64,000 bases of DNA from JAUIET01 sp045106985 (GCA_045106985.1 JBGCFQ010000020.1:1-64000), one strand, 5' to 3'; counted from the first letter of the stretch, positions 51,062 through 60,851 are shown. Translations and numbers: made by a program. The notes: generated from the letters alone by a model not told the origin.

Positions 51062-51687
51062 GTCTTCGCCAACAAACTGTATGCCTAGCCGCCTTGGTGC
51101 AACATAGCCAACTAGTAGACCAGTTGGCCAGAAGTGGCAGTGTTGACTTTGAGGAATTTGCTTGGTGCGTTCAGCAGCTCTTTATCAAGGATTTCGAAAA
51201 CACCGATGAGGCATTCGGCGACCTTAATGGCATGAAGCCAGGCATACAGCAATTGCTAGGACTACTTGAACGAACAGCGGATGAGCACAGCCAAACGATA
51301 CTTCAATACGCGATATCTGTACTGCACTTGGAAAAACGATTGTCGTCCAATACAAACATGATGCAAGTAATTAAGAGCCGGCTCGAACATGCGTCATATC
51401 GCAATGAGCATTTCGCGAGTGACGAGCATGCGGTGGCGACTAATGTAGCTGGCATCTATCAAGATACCTTAAGCACATTATCGTACCGAATTCAGGTTAA
51501 GGGCAACGCTCTGCATCTGCAGGATGAGCCAACCGCAAACAGAATACGAGCCCTACTATTGTGCGCTGTGCGGGCGGCGCGGTTCTGGCGAATGTCAGGA
51601 GGTTCGCGATTCAAGCTGCTCTGGAGTCGGCGCGCGTTTGCCGCAGAGGCACGATTGATGCTCAGTGAGCTTGAACAAAATCACTAA
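51058..51687 (+). CDS. hflD: High frequency lysogenization protein HflD homologue
   Basis: A 209-residue helical protein. The start is GTG 51058, overlapping the mnmA stop as GTGA, with GGAGA nine bases upstream. HflD features are the opening QQTVCLAALVQHSQLVDQLA, then YAISVLHLEKRLSS, the RLEHA region, and the C-terminal RALLLCAVRAARFWRMSGGS. In E. coli HflD influences lambda CII. Position between mnmA and purB is the conserved context that supports the name; the cellular role is unclear. Confidence 0.92.
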   Translation: MSLRQQTVCLAALVQHSQLVDQLARSGSVDFEEFAWCVQQLFIKDFENTDEAFGDLNGMKPGIQQLLGLLERTADEHSQTILQYAISVLHLEKRLSSNTNMMQVIKSRLEHASYRNEHFASDEHAVATNVAGIYQDTLSTLSYRIQVKGNALHLQDEPTANRIRALLLCAVRAARFWRMSGGSRFKLLWSRRAFAAEARLMLSELEQNH

Positions 51688-51716
51688 CACTCGATTTATA
51701 AAACATAGAGGACACC

Positions 51717-53093
51717 ATGTCAGACCTAGAACTAAATTCACTTACAGCTATTTCTCCGATTGATGGCCGTTACGGCGGCAAAACGTCGGCTCTGAGAGCT
51801 GTATTCAGCGAATTCGGTTTAACCAAGGCGCGAATAATCGTTGAAGTGCGTTGGCTGCAAGCATTGGCAGCACAAAAGGAAATCGTCGAACTACCGGCTC
51901 TTACAAACGCGGCAACAACTTTCCTTGATAACATCGTAACTGATTTCAGTGTTGCCGATGCGCAAACAATAAAGGAAACGGAAAGAACAACGAACCACGA
52001 CGTAAAAGCCTGCGAATATTTTCTTAAAGATAAAATGTCGCTTTGCCCAGATTTGGCAGCCCACACAGAGTTTGTACACTTCGCGTGCACGTCGGAAGAT
52101 ATCAACAATCTTTCTCATGCGCTAATGCTCAGCCAAGGACGGGAAGAAGTCTTACTACCGCATGCCAAACAGTTGATTGATAAGTTACGTTCGCTTGCAC
52201 ACCAGTACGCAGATGTCCCTATGCTATCGAGAACTCACGGTCAGTCTGCCAGCCCAACAACTGTTGGAAAAGAAATAGCTAATGTCGTGCATCGTTTAAG
52301 TCGCCAATATGCGCAAATAGGTGAAGTCGACCTCCTGGGTAAAATTAATGGTGCTGTTGGCAATTACAACGCCCATGTAGCAACGTATCCCGAAATAGAT
52401 TGGCCGTCTTTTTCTAAAGACTTTGTGGAAAGCCTAGGCTTAAGCTGGAACGACTATACAACCCAGATTGAACCGCACGATTACATCAGCGAGCTGTTCT
52501 CGGCAATTAATCGGTTTAATACGATTTTGATAGATTGGAACCGCGATGTATGGAGCTATATTTCGATCGGCTACTTTAAACAAAAAACGGTCGCAGGAGA
52601 AATCGGTTCGTCAACCATGCCACACAAAGTAAACCCCATTGATTTCGAAAATTCCGAAGGCAATCTCGGTCTTGCCAATGCTATTAACCAGCATCTAGCG
52701 GATAAACTTGCTATTTCTCGATGGCAAAGAGACCTTAGCGACTCCACAGTATTAAGAAATCTGGGCGTTGGCTTTGGGCACTCTATCCTTGCTTATCAAT
52801 CAACTATGAAAGGCCTGTCGAAGCTTGAACTCTCGGCTGAAGTAGTTGCAAGAGACCTTAATAATAGCTGGGAGGTGCTGGCTGAGCCGCTGCAAACTAT
52901 TATGCGCCGCTACGGCATAGCCAACCCGTATGAAAAACTCAAAGACCTTACTCGTGGCCAAACCGTCAACGAGGAGGTTATTCATACTTTTATTGACGGT
53001 CTGGATGTTCCGCAAGAAGCGAAAGAATCTATGCGGGCACTAAGCCCAGCCAGCTATATAGGCCTCGCAAAAACACTGGCGGAAAATGTCTAA
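51717..53093 (+). CDS. purB: Adenylosuccinate lyase
   Basis: A 458-residue enzyme of purine synthesis acting on SAICAR and adenylosuccinate. Key segments are LTAISPIDGRYGGKTSALR, TTNHDVKACEYFLKDK, and HFACTSEDINNLSHALML, followed by LSRTHGQSASPTTVGKE. The superfamily signature loop is GEIGSSTMPHKVNPIDFEN, with its flexible-loop Ser residues. GAGG five bases before ATG 51717 is a good ribosome-binding site. Its end overlaps the roxA start by eight bases. Confidence 0.97.
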   Translation: MSDLELNSLTAISPIDGRYGGKTSALRAVFSEFGLTKARIIVEVRWLQALAAQKEIVELPALTNAATTFLDNIVTDFSVADAQTIKETERTTNHDVKACEYFLKDKMSLCPDLAAHTEFVHFACTSEDINNLSHALMLSQGREEVLLPHAKQLIDKLRSLAHQYADVPMLSRTHGQSASPTTVGKEIANVVHRLSRQYAQIGEVDLLGKINGAVGNYNAHVATYPEIDWPSFSKDFVESLGLSWNDYTTQIEPHDYISELFSAINRFNTILIDWNRDVWSYISIGYFKQKTVAGEIGSSTMPHKVNPIDFENSEGNLGLANAINQHLADKLAISRWQRDLSDSTVLRNLGVGFGHSILAYQSTMKGLSKLELSAEVVARDLNNSWEVLAEPLQTIMRRYGIANPYEKLKDLTRGQTVNEEVIHTFIDGLDVPQEAKESMRALSPASYIGLAKTLAENV

Positions 53094-54309
53094 CAAACCA
53101 CTGACTCTCTTTCTTTCCGTCAGAGAACGCGAACAGTTTCTCAATGAAGCCTGGCAGAAGAAGCACCACTTTTTTAACCAGGCTTTTTTAGATTTTGAAG
53201 ACCTTGTCGGTCCTGATGACCTGGCGGCACTCGCGATGCAGGCCGATGTAGAAAGCCGCATGGTACAGGGAGAAACGCTGGCCACCTCATTTGGGCCTTT
53301 TACTGAGCAACAACTCACAGAATTTCCCGAATCTAACGCCACATTATTGGTTCAATCTGTTGATCATTTCGATGACAGTGTGGCCGCCTTATTCGCTCAA
53401 TTTGATTTCATTCCTGCATGGCGAAAAGATGATGTGATGATTAGCTTCTCCACCAAAGGTGGAGGCGTGGGTGCGCATTACGATCACTACGATGTTTTTT
53501 TAGTTCAGGGGCAAGGTTGCAGAAACTGGCGAATAGGCCAACTATGTAACGAAGAAACGACAGTGGACAGCTCCTCAGGCCAGAACATATTGCAAGACTT
53601 TGATGAGAGTGCGAGCTACAGCATGAAAGCAGGAGACGTTTTGTACATCCCTCCTGGCGTTGCGCATTGGGGCGCAACAGTGGAAGACGCGATCACCTAC
53701 TCCATAGGTTTTAGGGCACCTTCTTTGGCTGAACTCACCACAGAGTGGGCAGAGCTCGTAGCCCACGGACTAAGCACTCACTCGAGATACTATGACACTC
53801 TTCCGCTAAGTCTTAGCGCGAAGGGTAAAGCAAGTGCGCGGCTGCCGGCCCATAGCGTGGCTAACTTGCAAACAATGTTCACGACATTAGCGAGTTCACC
53901 TGCGAGCATTGCCGCCGCACTCGGTGTGCTTCAAACAGAACTTCGCCCTTCCGCAGAACAATCTGTTGAGCCGCTTACTGATCTCGTATGGCACGATGTA
54001 CTGCAACATCTTCGTGTAGGAGGCACTCTGAGCTACAATGACTCATGTCGAACCTGCTACTTCATTGATGAAAGCGGGTCGCAGCTATTCTACAATGGCC
54101 TAATAGCAAACACCGCAAACTGCTCAGTTGACTGGCTAGAGACGCTTTGTCAGCCAGGCCAACTTGATTGGCATAGTGTTGTGAAAGCAGGCGATCACGA
54201 TAGCTGTTTGGAAAGCGAAGACCCGTTTAATGGGAACCTGAGAATTCTGATGCTACTACTGACTGCGGGCGTCTGGACATTCGATATTGTGGAGCAAGCA
54301 GATGGATGA
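53086..54309 (+). CDS. roxA: 50S ribosomal protein L16 arginine hydroxylase (RoxA/YcfD, JmjC-type cupin)
   Basis: A 407-residue Fe(II)/2-oxoglutarate oxygenase. The metal triad is visible as His131 and Asp133 in GAHYDHYDVF and His194 in IPPGVAHWG, with spacing like E. coli RoxA. FSTKGGGVGAHYDHYD and VQGQGCRNWRIG form the cupin core. A C-terminal winged-helix-like dimerisation region of about 170 residues follows. It hydroxylates an Arg of L16. It overlaps purB (8 bases) and the next gene (8 bases), so three genes form a tightly coupled unit. Confidence 0.92.
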   Translation: MSNKPLTLFLSVREREQFLNEAWQKKHHFFNQAFLDFEDLVGPDDLAALAMQADVESRMVQGETLATSFGPFTEQQLTEFPESNATLLVQSVDHFDDSVAALFAQFDFIPAWRKDDVMISFSTKGGGVGAHYDHYDVFLVQGQGCRNWRIGQLCNEETTVDSSSGQNILQDFDESASYSMKAGDVLYIPPGVAHWGATVEDAITYSIGFRAPSLAELTTEWAELVAHGLSTHSRYYDTLPLSLSAKGKASARLPAHSVANLQTMFTTLASSPASIAAALGVLQTELRPSAEQSVEPLTDLVWHDVLQHLRVGGTLSYNDSCRTCYFIDESGSQLFYNGLIANTANCSVDWLETLCQPGQLDWHSVVKAGDHDSCLESEDPFNGNLRILMLLLTAGVWTFDIVEQADG

Positions 54310-54796
54310 GCCGAAACACACAGACGCTAGCGAGCTTAGCTACCCGGAACAGTTCGCCAAGGTAGCAGCGATACTCGCATCGCGTAGCGAGAAAACAATT
54401 CGAATCTTCAGCATTGATCTCTCAGCTGATATTTACAGCAATTCTGACTTTGTTTCAGCTGTGTCACAAATGGTAAGGGCTAATCGTCGAGCGGAAACAA
54501 GAATAATAGTGATGGCTGACGCACTGATTGCAAGCCGCACGCACCACCTTGTAGAACTATGCCGTCAACTGCCTAGCCTTTGCAAAATACGGTTATTATC
54601 TGAACCTCCCGATAAGTTTAAGGAAGATTTTCTGATTGGCGACCGCAATGAGGTGCTTTATCGGAAGGCACAACACGAAAATCTCGGTTGGCATGACCCT
54701 GAAAATCGAGCCGCGGCACGCGAGCGCATAGATCACTTTGACCGTTTGTGGAATCGTGCTGCAGAAACACCAGAATTTCGTCGACTCACAATATAA
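54302..54796 (+). CDS. Conserved hypothetical protein (DUF7931-like)
   Basis: A 164-residue soluble protein. The middle reads TIRIFSIDLSADIYSNSDFV and ETRIIVMADALIASRTHHLVE, looking like alternating strands and helices. The C-terminus has GDRNEVLYRKAQHENLGWHD and HFDRLWNRA. Similar proteins follow the RoxA-type cupin gene in pseudomonads and are listed as a domain of unknown function; the layout suggests a divergent phospholipase D/histidine-kinase-like fold, which I cannot verify. ATG 54302 lies inside the roxA end. Confidence 0.7.
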   Translation: MDEPKHTDASELSYPEQFAKVAAILASRSEKTIRIFSIDLSADIYSNSDFVSAVSQMVRANRRAETRIIVMADALIASRTHHLVELCRQLPSLCKIRLLSEPPDKFKEDFLIGDRNEVLYRKAQHENLGWHDPENRAAARERIDHFDRLWNRAAETPEFRRLTI

Positions 54797-54866
54797 CAAC
54801 TAATCATGCAGAAATTGGTTAAACTGCACCGATTATGACGCTAGCAGCCAAGGAGTCGTCTTCTTA

Positions 54867-56387
54867 ATGTCAAACCGCTTTCACTTACATATTCTCGTGT
54901 CCTTACTCATCGCGGTGGGCGCCGGCCTGATCTATTACCAGCACACAATGCTGGGCATTCCATTCTCTCCGGAAGCCAAGGAGGAAATTTGGACGGTAGA
55001 AGCGAATTTAGTGTATGACTCAAGAAATCGTCCGGCGAAGCTCTCGATGTATTTACCTCAGTTTCAAGAGCGTTTTCAATCAATGCACGAACGCTTCGTC
55101 TCTGATGGCTATGGGATCAAGGAAGAGCAAGAGGAAGACAACCGCCAGGTTACCTGGTCAATTCGAAAGCCCGAGGGTCGACAATCGCTGTATTACACCG
55201 TGTCGCTGGCGAAAATGACCGACGAAAAACGCCTAAAAAAACCAGGCTCAACATATACACAGAAATATCAATTCAGCACGCCAATAGAAGAACTGGCAGC
55301 ACAAGCGCTGACTGAAGAAATCCGATCTAAAACAGCAGACATACATACATTCGTTACCCTCGCCATTCGTACTCTGGGTGATAATGAAAATAACAATGCT
55401 CAGCTACTGTTGGATAAGGCTGTATCCGCCACAGCCCGTGCTGGCGTTCTGGTCAAACTGCTATCTCATGCGCATATACCAGCTCAGATAATTCATGCAA
55501 TGCCGCTTAAGCAAGGCGTAAAAGTTGAACCTAAAATATGGATTCGAGTTTATAACGGCGAGCAGTGGCTGTATTTTGATATCCGCAACGGTGATGAGGG
55601 TTTACCTGATGACATGCTACCTTGGTGGCAAGGAGAAGAATCGGTATTCACCAGTACCGGCGCAAAGAATTCTGAACTTTCGTTCAGTGTGTCTAAGGAC
55701 GTTGTTAACTCGATGGAGCTAGCTCGCATTCGCAGTCGCGGACGCCCATCAATGTTCAGTGATTTCTCACTTTCTAGCTTACCTGTACAAACACAAATAG
55801 TTTATCAAACACTTCTAACAGTTCCATTGGGTGTATTAGTAATTTTGTTCTTGCGCAGTTTCGTTGGCCTTATCACCTTTGGTACATTTACACCTGTACT
55901 CATAGCCTTGGCTTTTAGAGAAACTCAACTAGTGTGGGGAATTTTTCTTTTCACCTTAATCACTAGTATTGGTTTATTGGTCCGCTTCTACTTAGAGCAA
56001 CTGCGCTTACTTTTGGTACCTAGAATGGCCGTTATTTTAACGGTTGTGGTTATTTGTATGGGGCTGATAAGTATATTTGGCCATAAACTCGGCATGGATC
56101 GAGGCCTTTCAATTGCACTTTTTCCAATGGTGATTCTGACGATGGCCATCGAGAGAATGTCGATTATTTGGGAGGAACGTGGGGCCGCTGAATCAATAAA
56201 AACAGGTATAGGCAGTTTAATTGCGGCGTCTATCACCTATGCGATAATCAATATAGAGAGTCTTGAACATATTTTGTTTGCGTTCCCTGGCGTAACTCTG
56301 ATTCTTCTTGCGCTTATGTTGATGATTGGCCGCTACAGCGGTTATCGCTTAACCGAGTTGGCTCGCTTCAAAGCCTTGAGTAAATAG
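54867..56387 (+). CDS. Inactive transglutaminase fused to 7 transmembrane helices
   Basis: A 506-residue membrane protein. One N-terminal helix (ILVSLLIAVGAGLIYYQ) leads to a periplasmic part. Around residues 150-270 lies a transglutaminase-like domain (DIHTFVTLAIRTLGDN, ARAGVLVKLLSHAHIPAQIIH, KIWIRVYNGEQWLYFDIRNG). The place where active enzymes have the catalytic Cys is occupied by Ala-rich ARAGVL, hence inactive. Residues ~310-490 contain seven hydrophobic helices, including FLRSFVGLITFGTFTPVLIAL. The ATP-grasp ligase gene follows two bases after the stop. This pairing is known from comparative genomics of peptide-ligase systems, in which the membrane partner is thought to handle or export a peptide product. 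Confidence 0.83.
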   Translation: MSNRFHLHILVSLLIAVGAGLIYYQHTMLGIPFSPEAKEEIWTVEANLVYDSRNRPAKLSMYLPQFQERFQSMHERFVSDGYGIKEEQEEDNRQVTWSIRKPEGRQSLYYTVSLAKMTDEKRLKKPGSTYTQKYQFSTPIEELAAQALTEEIRSKTADIHTFVTLAIRTLGDNENNNAQLLLDKAVSATARAGVLVKLLSHAHIPAQIIHAMPLKQGVKVEPKIWIRVYNGEQWLYFDIRNGDEGLPDDMLPWWQGEESVFTSTGAKNSELSFSVSKDVVNSMELARIRSRGRPSMFSDFSLSSLPVQTQIVYQTLLTVPLGVLVILFLRSFVGLITFGTFTPVLIALAFRETQLVWGIFLFTLITSIGLLVRFYLEQLRLLLVPRMAVILTVVVICMGLISIFGHKLGMDRGLSIALFPMVILTMAIERMSIIWEERGAAESIKTGIGSLIAASITYAIINIESLEHILFAFPGVTLILLALMLMIGRYSGYRLTELARFKALSK

Positions 56388-56389
56388 CC

Positions 56390-57385
56390 ATGTTTGGGCG
56401 AATTCGAAAACTAAGCCAGAACGGCGTTCTTGGCATTAATAATCGCAATGCAAATTATATTCTGCGTTACAACGATCGCAAAAAATACCCCTTGGTTGAT
56501 GACAAGCTAAAGACAAAGCGCTTAGCCATAGATCATGGAGTGTCTGTCCCAGGCTTGCTTACGCACATTGACTCTGACTCACAAGCGAAAAACATCGCCT
56601 CTGTACTCGAACCTTTTCCTGATTTTGTAGTGAAGCCGGCTCAAGGTGCCGGTGGAGACGGAATCCTGGTTATTCAAGCCACACACAAAAACCGCTATAT
56701 TAAAACCAGCGGTCAAGCCGTAACTGAAAAAGAGATGCAACATCATTGCTCCAATGTGCTGGCAGGCCTATTTAGCCTTGGTGGTCACAGGGACGTGATA
56801 CTGGTTGAAGAACGAATTCGTCCGTCAAAAGTATTCGAGCAAATTGCTTATCAGGGCGTTCCTGATGTTAGAGTCATCGTGTTTAAAGGCTTCCCCGTCA
56901 TGGCTATGCTGCGACTACCAACACGGCAATCACAAGGAAAAGCGAACTTGCATCAGGGTGCGATTGGCGCAGGGGTAGAGATTAGCAATGGCATAACCAC
57001 TCAAGGCGTTTGGTTTAATGACGTAACAATGTCCCATCCAGATACTGGTAACCAACTTAGCGGTTTACAGCTACCATTTTGGGATGACATTCTTGAGCTG
57101 TCCGCTCGCTGCTACGAGATGACTGACCTCGGATACCTTGGCGTTGACATTGTCATTGATGACAAACGTGGCCCTCTGATGCTTGAACTGAACGCCCGGC
57201 CAGGTCTAAATATCCAAATCGCGAATCAGGTAGGCTTACTACAGCGTCTGCAAAAAATAGAGCGCGAATTTCTCTACTGTAAACCTAAACGTCCTGCGCT
57301 ATCAGTTGATGAGCGTCTAGAGTACATAAGAGACCAGTTTGGCCCGTTATCAGCTCCGCCAGACGTTGCTGTTGCCAAAGCATAG
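56390..57385 (+). CDS. Alpha-L-glutamate ligase-like ATP-grasp protein (RimK-related)
   Basis: A 331-residue ATP-grasp enzyme. It starts GVLGINNRNANYILRYNDRKKYPLVDDKL, whose key NNRNA..I...N.R..YP.VDDK is characteristic of the RimK-related subgroup. ATP-binding elements are FVVKPAQGAGGDGILVI, VEERIRPS and DVRVIVFKGFPVMAMLRLPT, and the metal site is DLGYLGVDIVID with LMLELNARPGLNIQIANQ. Relatives join amino acids or peptides through amide bonds with acyl-phosphate intermediates. It is translationally linked to the inactive-transglutaminase membrane gene. The retropepsin-like protease often found with these two is not in this window. Confidence 0.85.
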   Translation: MFGRIRKLSQNGVLGINNRNANYILRYNDRKKYPLVDDKLKTKRLAIDHGVSVPGLLTHIDSDSQAKNIASVLEPFPDFVVKPAQGAGGDGILVIQATHKNRYIKTSGQAVTEKEMQHHCSNVLAGLFSLGGHRDVILVEERIRPSKVFEQIAYQGVPDVRVIVFKGFPVMAMLRLPTRQSQGKANLHQGAIGAGVEISNGITTQGVWFNDVTMSHPDTGNQLSGLQLPFWDDILELSARCYEMTDLGYLGVDIVIDDKRGPLMLELNARPGLNIQIANQVGLLQRLQKIEREFLYCKPKRPALSVDERLEYIRDQFGPLSAPPDVAVAKA

Positions 57386-57490
57386 CGACACTAATAAGCC
57401 GATAGTAAACGTGAAGCAGTTTGTATTTTTCCTGTAAAACACGGTCTGCAAAACCTCACTGCTCTAAGCTATGTGCTGAGCTGTAGAGGC

Positions 57491-59869
57491 TCATCCATCC
57501 TTTGCTAGGTCCTCACTCAAATACATCCATGTCTCTATCACTGAATCTGGATTAAGCGATACGCTATCAATACCCTGATCTACTAACCATTTAGCGAAAT
57601 CAGCGTGATCAGAGGGGCCTTGCCCACATATGCCCACATACTTCCCGGCTTTCTTGCAGGCTTGAATGGCCATTTCAAGCAGCACTTTTACAGCGTCATT
57701 TCGTTCATCGAACAAGTGCGCGACTAGTCCTGAATCCCGATCGAGCCCCAGAGTCAATTGGGTTAGATCATTTGAGCCTATTGAGAAACCATCAAAGTAT
57801 TCCAGGAACTGATCCGCTAGAACGGCATTGGCGGGGAGCTCACACATCATGATAAGTCGCAAACCATTCTCGCCGCGCTTAAGCCCGTGTGCCTCTAGTA
57901 GTTCAATCACGTGACGAGCTTCACCCACAGTGCGCACAAACGGAATCATGATCTCTACATTGTCTAAGCCCATTGTATCGCGCACGTGCTTCATCGCTTC
58001 GCATTCCATAGCAAAGCAGTCTCTGAACGAATCGGCTATATAGCGAGACGCCCCACGAAACCCCAGCATCGGGTTCTCTTCATCCGGCTCAAAACCTTTG
58101 CCTCCGATTAAATGCGCATACTCGTTTGACTTAAAGTCAGACATTCTAACGATTACTTTTTTAGGCGCGAATGCGGCTGCAATAGTACTTACACCTTCAA
58201 CCAGCTTATCGATAAAGAACTGACGCGGTGAGTCGTAACCACCTATTCTCTTCGCAATTTTCTCAGCAGTCTCATCATCCAAAGAGTCGATATCCAACAA
58301 GGCCTTAGGATGAATACCTATCATACGATTGATTATGAATTCCAGTCTGGCAAGACCCACGCCGTCTCCGGGTATTGCAGCAAAATCAAACGCTCTGTCT
58401 GGGTTGCCGACATTCATCATTAGCTTTAACGGAAGATCAGGCATGTTTTCCACATTATTTGCCTGCACATCAAACTCGAGCAAGCCTTCGTACACCAAAC
58501 CGGTGTCACCCTCGGCGCAGGAAACTGTTACGTTACCGGCAGTGGCCAGCAATTCAGTTGCATTGCCGCAGCCTACAACCGCAGGAATACCAAGCTCACG
58601 CGCAATAATGGCAGCATGGCAGGTTCTGCCACCCCTGTTCGTTACAATCGCAGCTGCACGCTTCATAACAGGTTCCCAATCAGGGTCTGTCATGTCAGTC
58701 ACTAACACGTCCCCATCTTCCACCTGGTCCATCTGCTCAATACCCGACACAACTCGTACTTTGCCGGCGCCTATTTTTTGCCCAATAGACCGCCCCTCAC
58801 ATAAAACCGGACCACGGTTAGCCAGCATGTAGCGTTCAATCTTGGTATTACTTGCCCTACTCTTTACGGTTTCAGGTCTCGCTTGAACAATGTAAATCTG
58901 CTGGTCGTCGCCGTCCTTCGCCCATTCAATATCCATAGGGCGGCCATAGTGCTCTTCAATAATCAAAGCCTGCTTAGCCAGAGAGGTTACGTCCTCATCA
59001 TTAATGGAGAAGCTCAATCTATCCGCTTCGTCAACATCTACAGTATCCACAGAATGCGCGGCAGAAGAGCTGTCTGCGTATACCATCTTAATTCGCTTAC
59101 TGCCCAGATTACGTCGCAATACGGCTGGGCTTCCCTTACGCACGCCTTCCTTCCACACATAAAACTCATCAGGGTTAACTGACCCTTGAACAACAGTTTC
59201 GCCCAAGCCGTAGGAAGAAGTGATGAACACCACACCGTCGAAACCAGACTCGGTGTCAAGCGTAAACATAACGCCACTAGAACCCGTTTCGCTTCGCACC
59301 ATGCGCTGTATACCTGCCGACAAGGCTACTTCTTCATGCTCGAAGCCTTGATGCACTCGGTAAGAAATAGCACGGTCGTTAAACAGGGAAGCAAACACTT
59401 CCTTAATGGCGATCATGACGTTATCAAGGCCACGGATATTGAGAAAGGTTTCTTGCTGGCCTGCGAAAGATGCGTCGGGCAGATCTTCTGCAGTTGCTGA
59501 CGAACGCACGGCAACAGCCATACCATCGTTGTCACCTTGCAATTGTGCAAACGCCGTAGCGACCTCTACATGCAGCTTCTCTGGAAACGGAGCGGCGACA
59601 ATGGCGGTACGAATTTTGTCCCCACAACGAGCAAGCGCTTTAACATCCTCGATGTCCACTGCAGCGAGCTCGCTTCGAATCATGTCGGCAAGGCCACTTT
59701 GCGCAATGAAGTCGCGATAAGCCAGGGATGTTGTAGCGAAACCGTTAGGTACTGACACGCCAGCTCCGGCGAGGTTGCTGATCATTTCACCAAGCGAAGC
59801 GTTTTTACCGCCTACGCGATCCACATCCTGCATTCCTAGCTTATCAAACCAGATAACGTACTCGCTCAA
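57491..59869 (-). CDS. ppsA: Phosphoenolpyruvate synthase
   Basis: A 792-residue gluconeogenic enzyme converting pyruvate and ATP to PEP, AMP and phosphate. The N-terminal nucleotide-binding domain has GGKNASLGEMISNL and AVRSSATAEDLPDASFAGQQ. The phosphohistidine domain carries TNRGGRTCHAAIIARELGIPAVVG with the active His and the PpsR-targeted Thr beside it. The C-terminal TIM barrel includes MCELPANAVLADQFLEYFDGFS, FSIGSNDLTQLTLGLDRD and GICGQGPSDHADFAKWL, with the catalytic Cys. It is divergent from its regulator ppsR across 115 bases. Confidence 0.97.
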   Translation of the reverse strand: MSEYVIWFDKLGMQDVDRVGGKNASLGEMISNLAGAGVSVPNGFATTSLAYRDFIAQSGLADMIRSELAAVDIEDVKALARCGDKIRTAIVAAPFPEKLHVEVATAFAQLQGDNDGMAVAVRSSATAEDLPDASFAGQQETFLNIRGLDNVMIAIKEVFASLFNDRAISYRVHQGFEHEEVALSAGIQRMVRSETGSSGVMFTLDTESGFDGVVFITSSYGLGETVVQGSVNPDEFYVWKEGVRKGSPAVLRRNLGSKRIKMVYADSSSAAHSVDTVDVDEADRLSFSINDEDVTSLAKQALIIEEHYGRPMDIEWAKDGDDQQIYIVQARPETVKSRASNTKIERYMLANRGPVLCEGRSIGQKIGAGKVRVVSGIEQMDQVEDGDVLVTDMTDPDWEPVMKRAAAIVTNRGGRTCHAAIIARELGIPAVVGCGNATELLATAGNVTVSCAEGDTGLVYEGLLEFDVQANNVENMPDLPLKLMMNVGNPDRAFDFAAIPGDGVGLARLEFIINRMIGIHPKALLDIDSLDDETAEKIAKRIGGYDSPRQFFIDKLVEGVSTIAAAFAPKKVIVRMSDFKSNEYAHLIGGKGFEPDEENPMLGFRGASRYIADSFRDCFAMECEAMKHVRDTMGLDNVEIMIPFVRTVGEARHVIELLEAHGLKRGENGLRLIMMCELPANAVLADQFLEYFDGFSIGSNDLTQLTLGLDRDSGLVAHLFDERNDAVKVLLEMAIQACKKAGKYVGICGQGPSDHADFAKWLVDQGIDSVSLNPDSVIETWMYLSEDLAKDG

Positions 59870-59984
59870 GCCAACCTCCTGATACTTACATTAGAAAACT
59901 ACAATAATAATAATAGATTAGGCAGTGAAAGGCGCGCATTTTAAGTAAAATACGACAATTGGCCCATCAAGCAGATCCAAAGCT

Positions 59985-60812
59985 ATGCAAAAGCGAACCG
60001 CTTATTTTGTATCCGATAGTACCGGTGTCACCGCGGAGACACTGGGCACCAGTTTACTTGCGCATTTCGACCAGATTGAGTTCGATACCAAGGTGCTGCG
60101 CTATGTCGATACGCTAGAGCGCGCTGAAGTTGCAGTGCGTGAGATAAATAGAGAAGCCGAACGCAGCGACTATCAGCCGATCATTTTTGAAACGATCATA
60201 AACGCTGAGATCCGCACAAAACTGGCCGCAAGCAAGGGCTTTATGATCGATGTTTTTACCAGCTATCTCGCCCCGCTTGAACAAGAGTTACAAGTGCAAT
60301 CTAACTTCACAGTTGGCCGCGGCCATTCAGTCGTGCAAGATGCGGCATACGACTCGAGAATCAATGCCGTACACTATGCCATCGATAACGATGATGGCCA
60401 GCACGCCTCTACCTATGAGAAGGCTGACATAGTGTTGGTTGGTGTGTCACGCAGTGGCAAAACCCCGACCAGTATTTACATGGCACTGCAGTACGGCTTG
60501 TATGTCGCGAACTACCCTCTGACGGAGGACGATCTCAACGATATGAGGTTGCCTAATTCGCTTAGCAAACATAAAGACAAGCTGTTTGGACTGAATATCG
60601 ATGGGGACCGCTTGGCTTCTATCCGCCAGGAACGCCGCCCGGATAGCCGATATGCATCACCGGCCCAATGCGATGATGAGATTCGAATGGCCGAAAGTTT
60701 GTTCTCTCGCTTCAAAATCCCATCCCTGGACACCACCCATTTGTCTATAGAGGAGATTGCGGGTCGGATACTGGCCATTTCAGGTGTAACACGTAGACGA
60801 ACTAGAGATTAG
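59985..60812 (+). CDS. ppsR: PEP synthetase regulatory protein (pyruvate, water dikinase kinase/phosphotransferase)
   Basis: A 275-residue bifunctional ADP-dependent kinase/Pi-dependent phosphorylase that inactivates and reactivates PpsA. It opens AYFVSDSTGVTAETLGTSLL. The P-loop GVSRSGKTPTSIYMALQ lies at residues ~153-169. QERRPDSRYASPAQCDDEI is also conserved, and the C-terminus is SIEEIAGRI. It faces ppsA head to head, as in many gammaproteobacteria, and converges with meaB 39 bases away. Confidence 0.95.
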   Translation: MQKRTAYFVSDSTGVTAETLGTSLLAHFDQIEFDTKVLRYVDTLERAEVAVREINREAERSDYQPIIFETIINAEIRTKLAASKGFMIDVFTSYLAPLEQELQVQSNFTVGRGHSVVQDAAYDSRINAVHYAIDNDDGQHASTYEKADIVLVGVSRSGKTPTSIYMALQYGLYVANYPLTEDDLNDMRLPNSLSKHKDKLFGLNIDGDRLASIRQERRPDSRYASPAQCDDEIRMAESLFSRFKIPSLDTTHLSIEEIAGRILAISGVTRRRTRD

Positions 60813-60851
60813 TTCGCGTTAGCCCTTAAGCCAGATTTGCAATTCGCAGTA

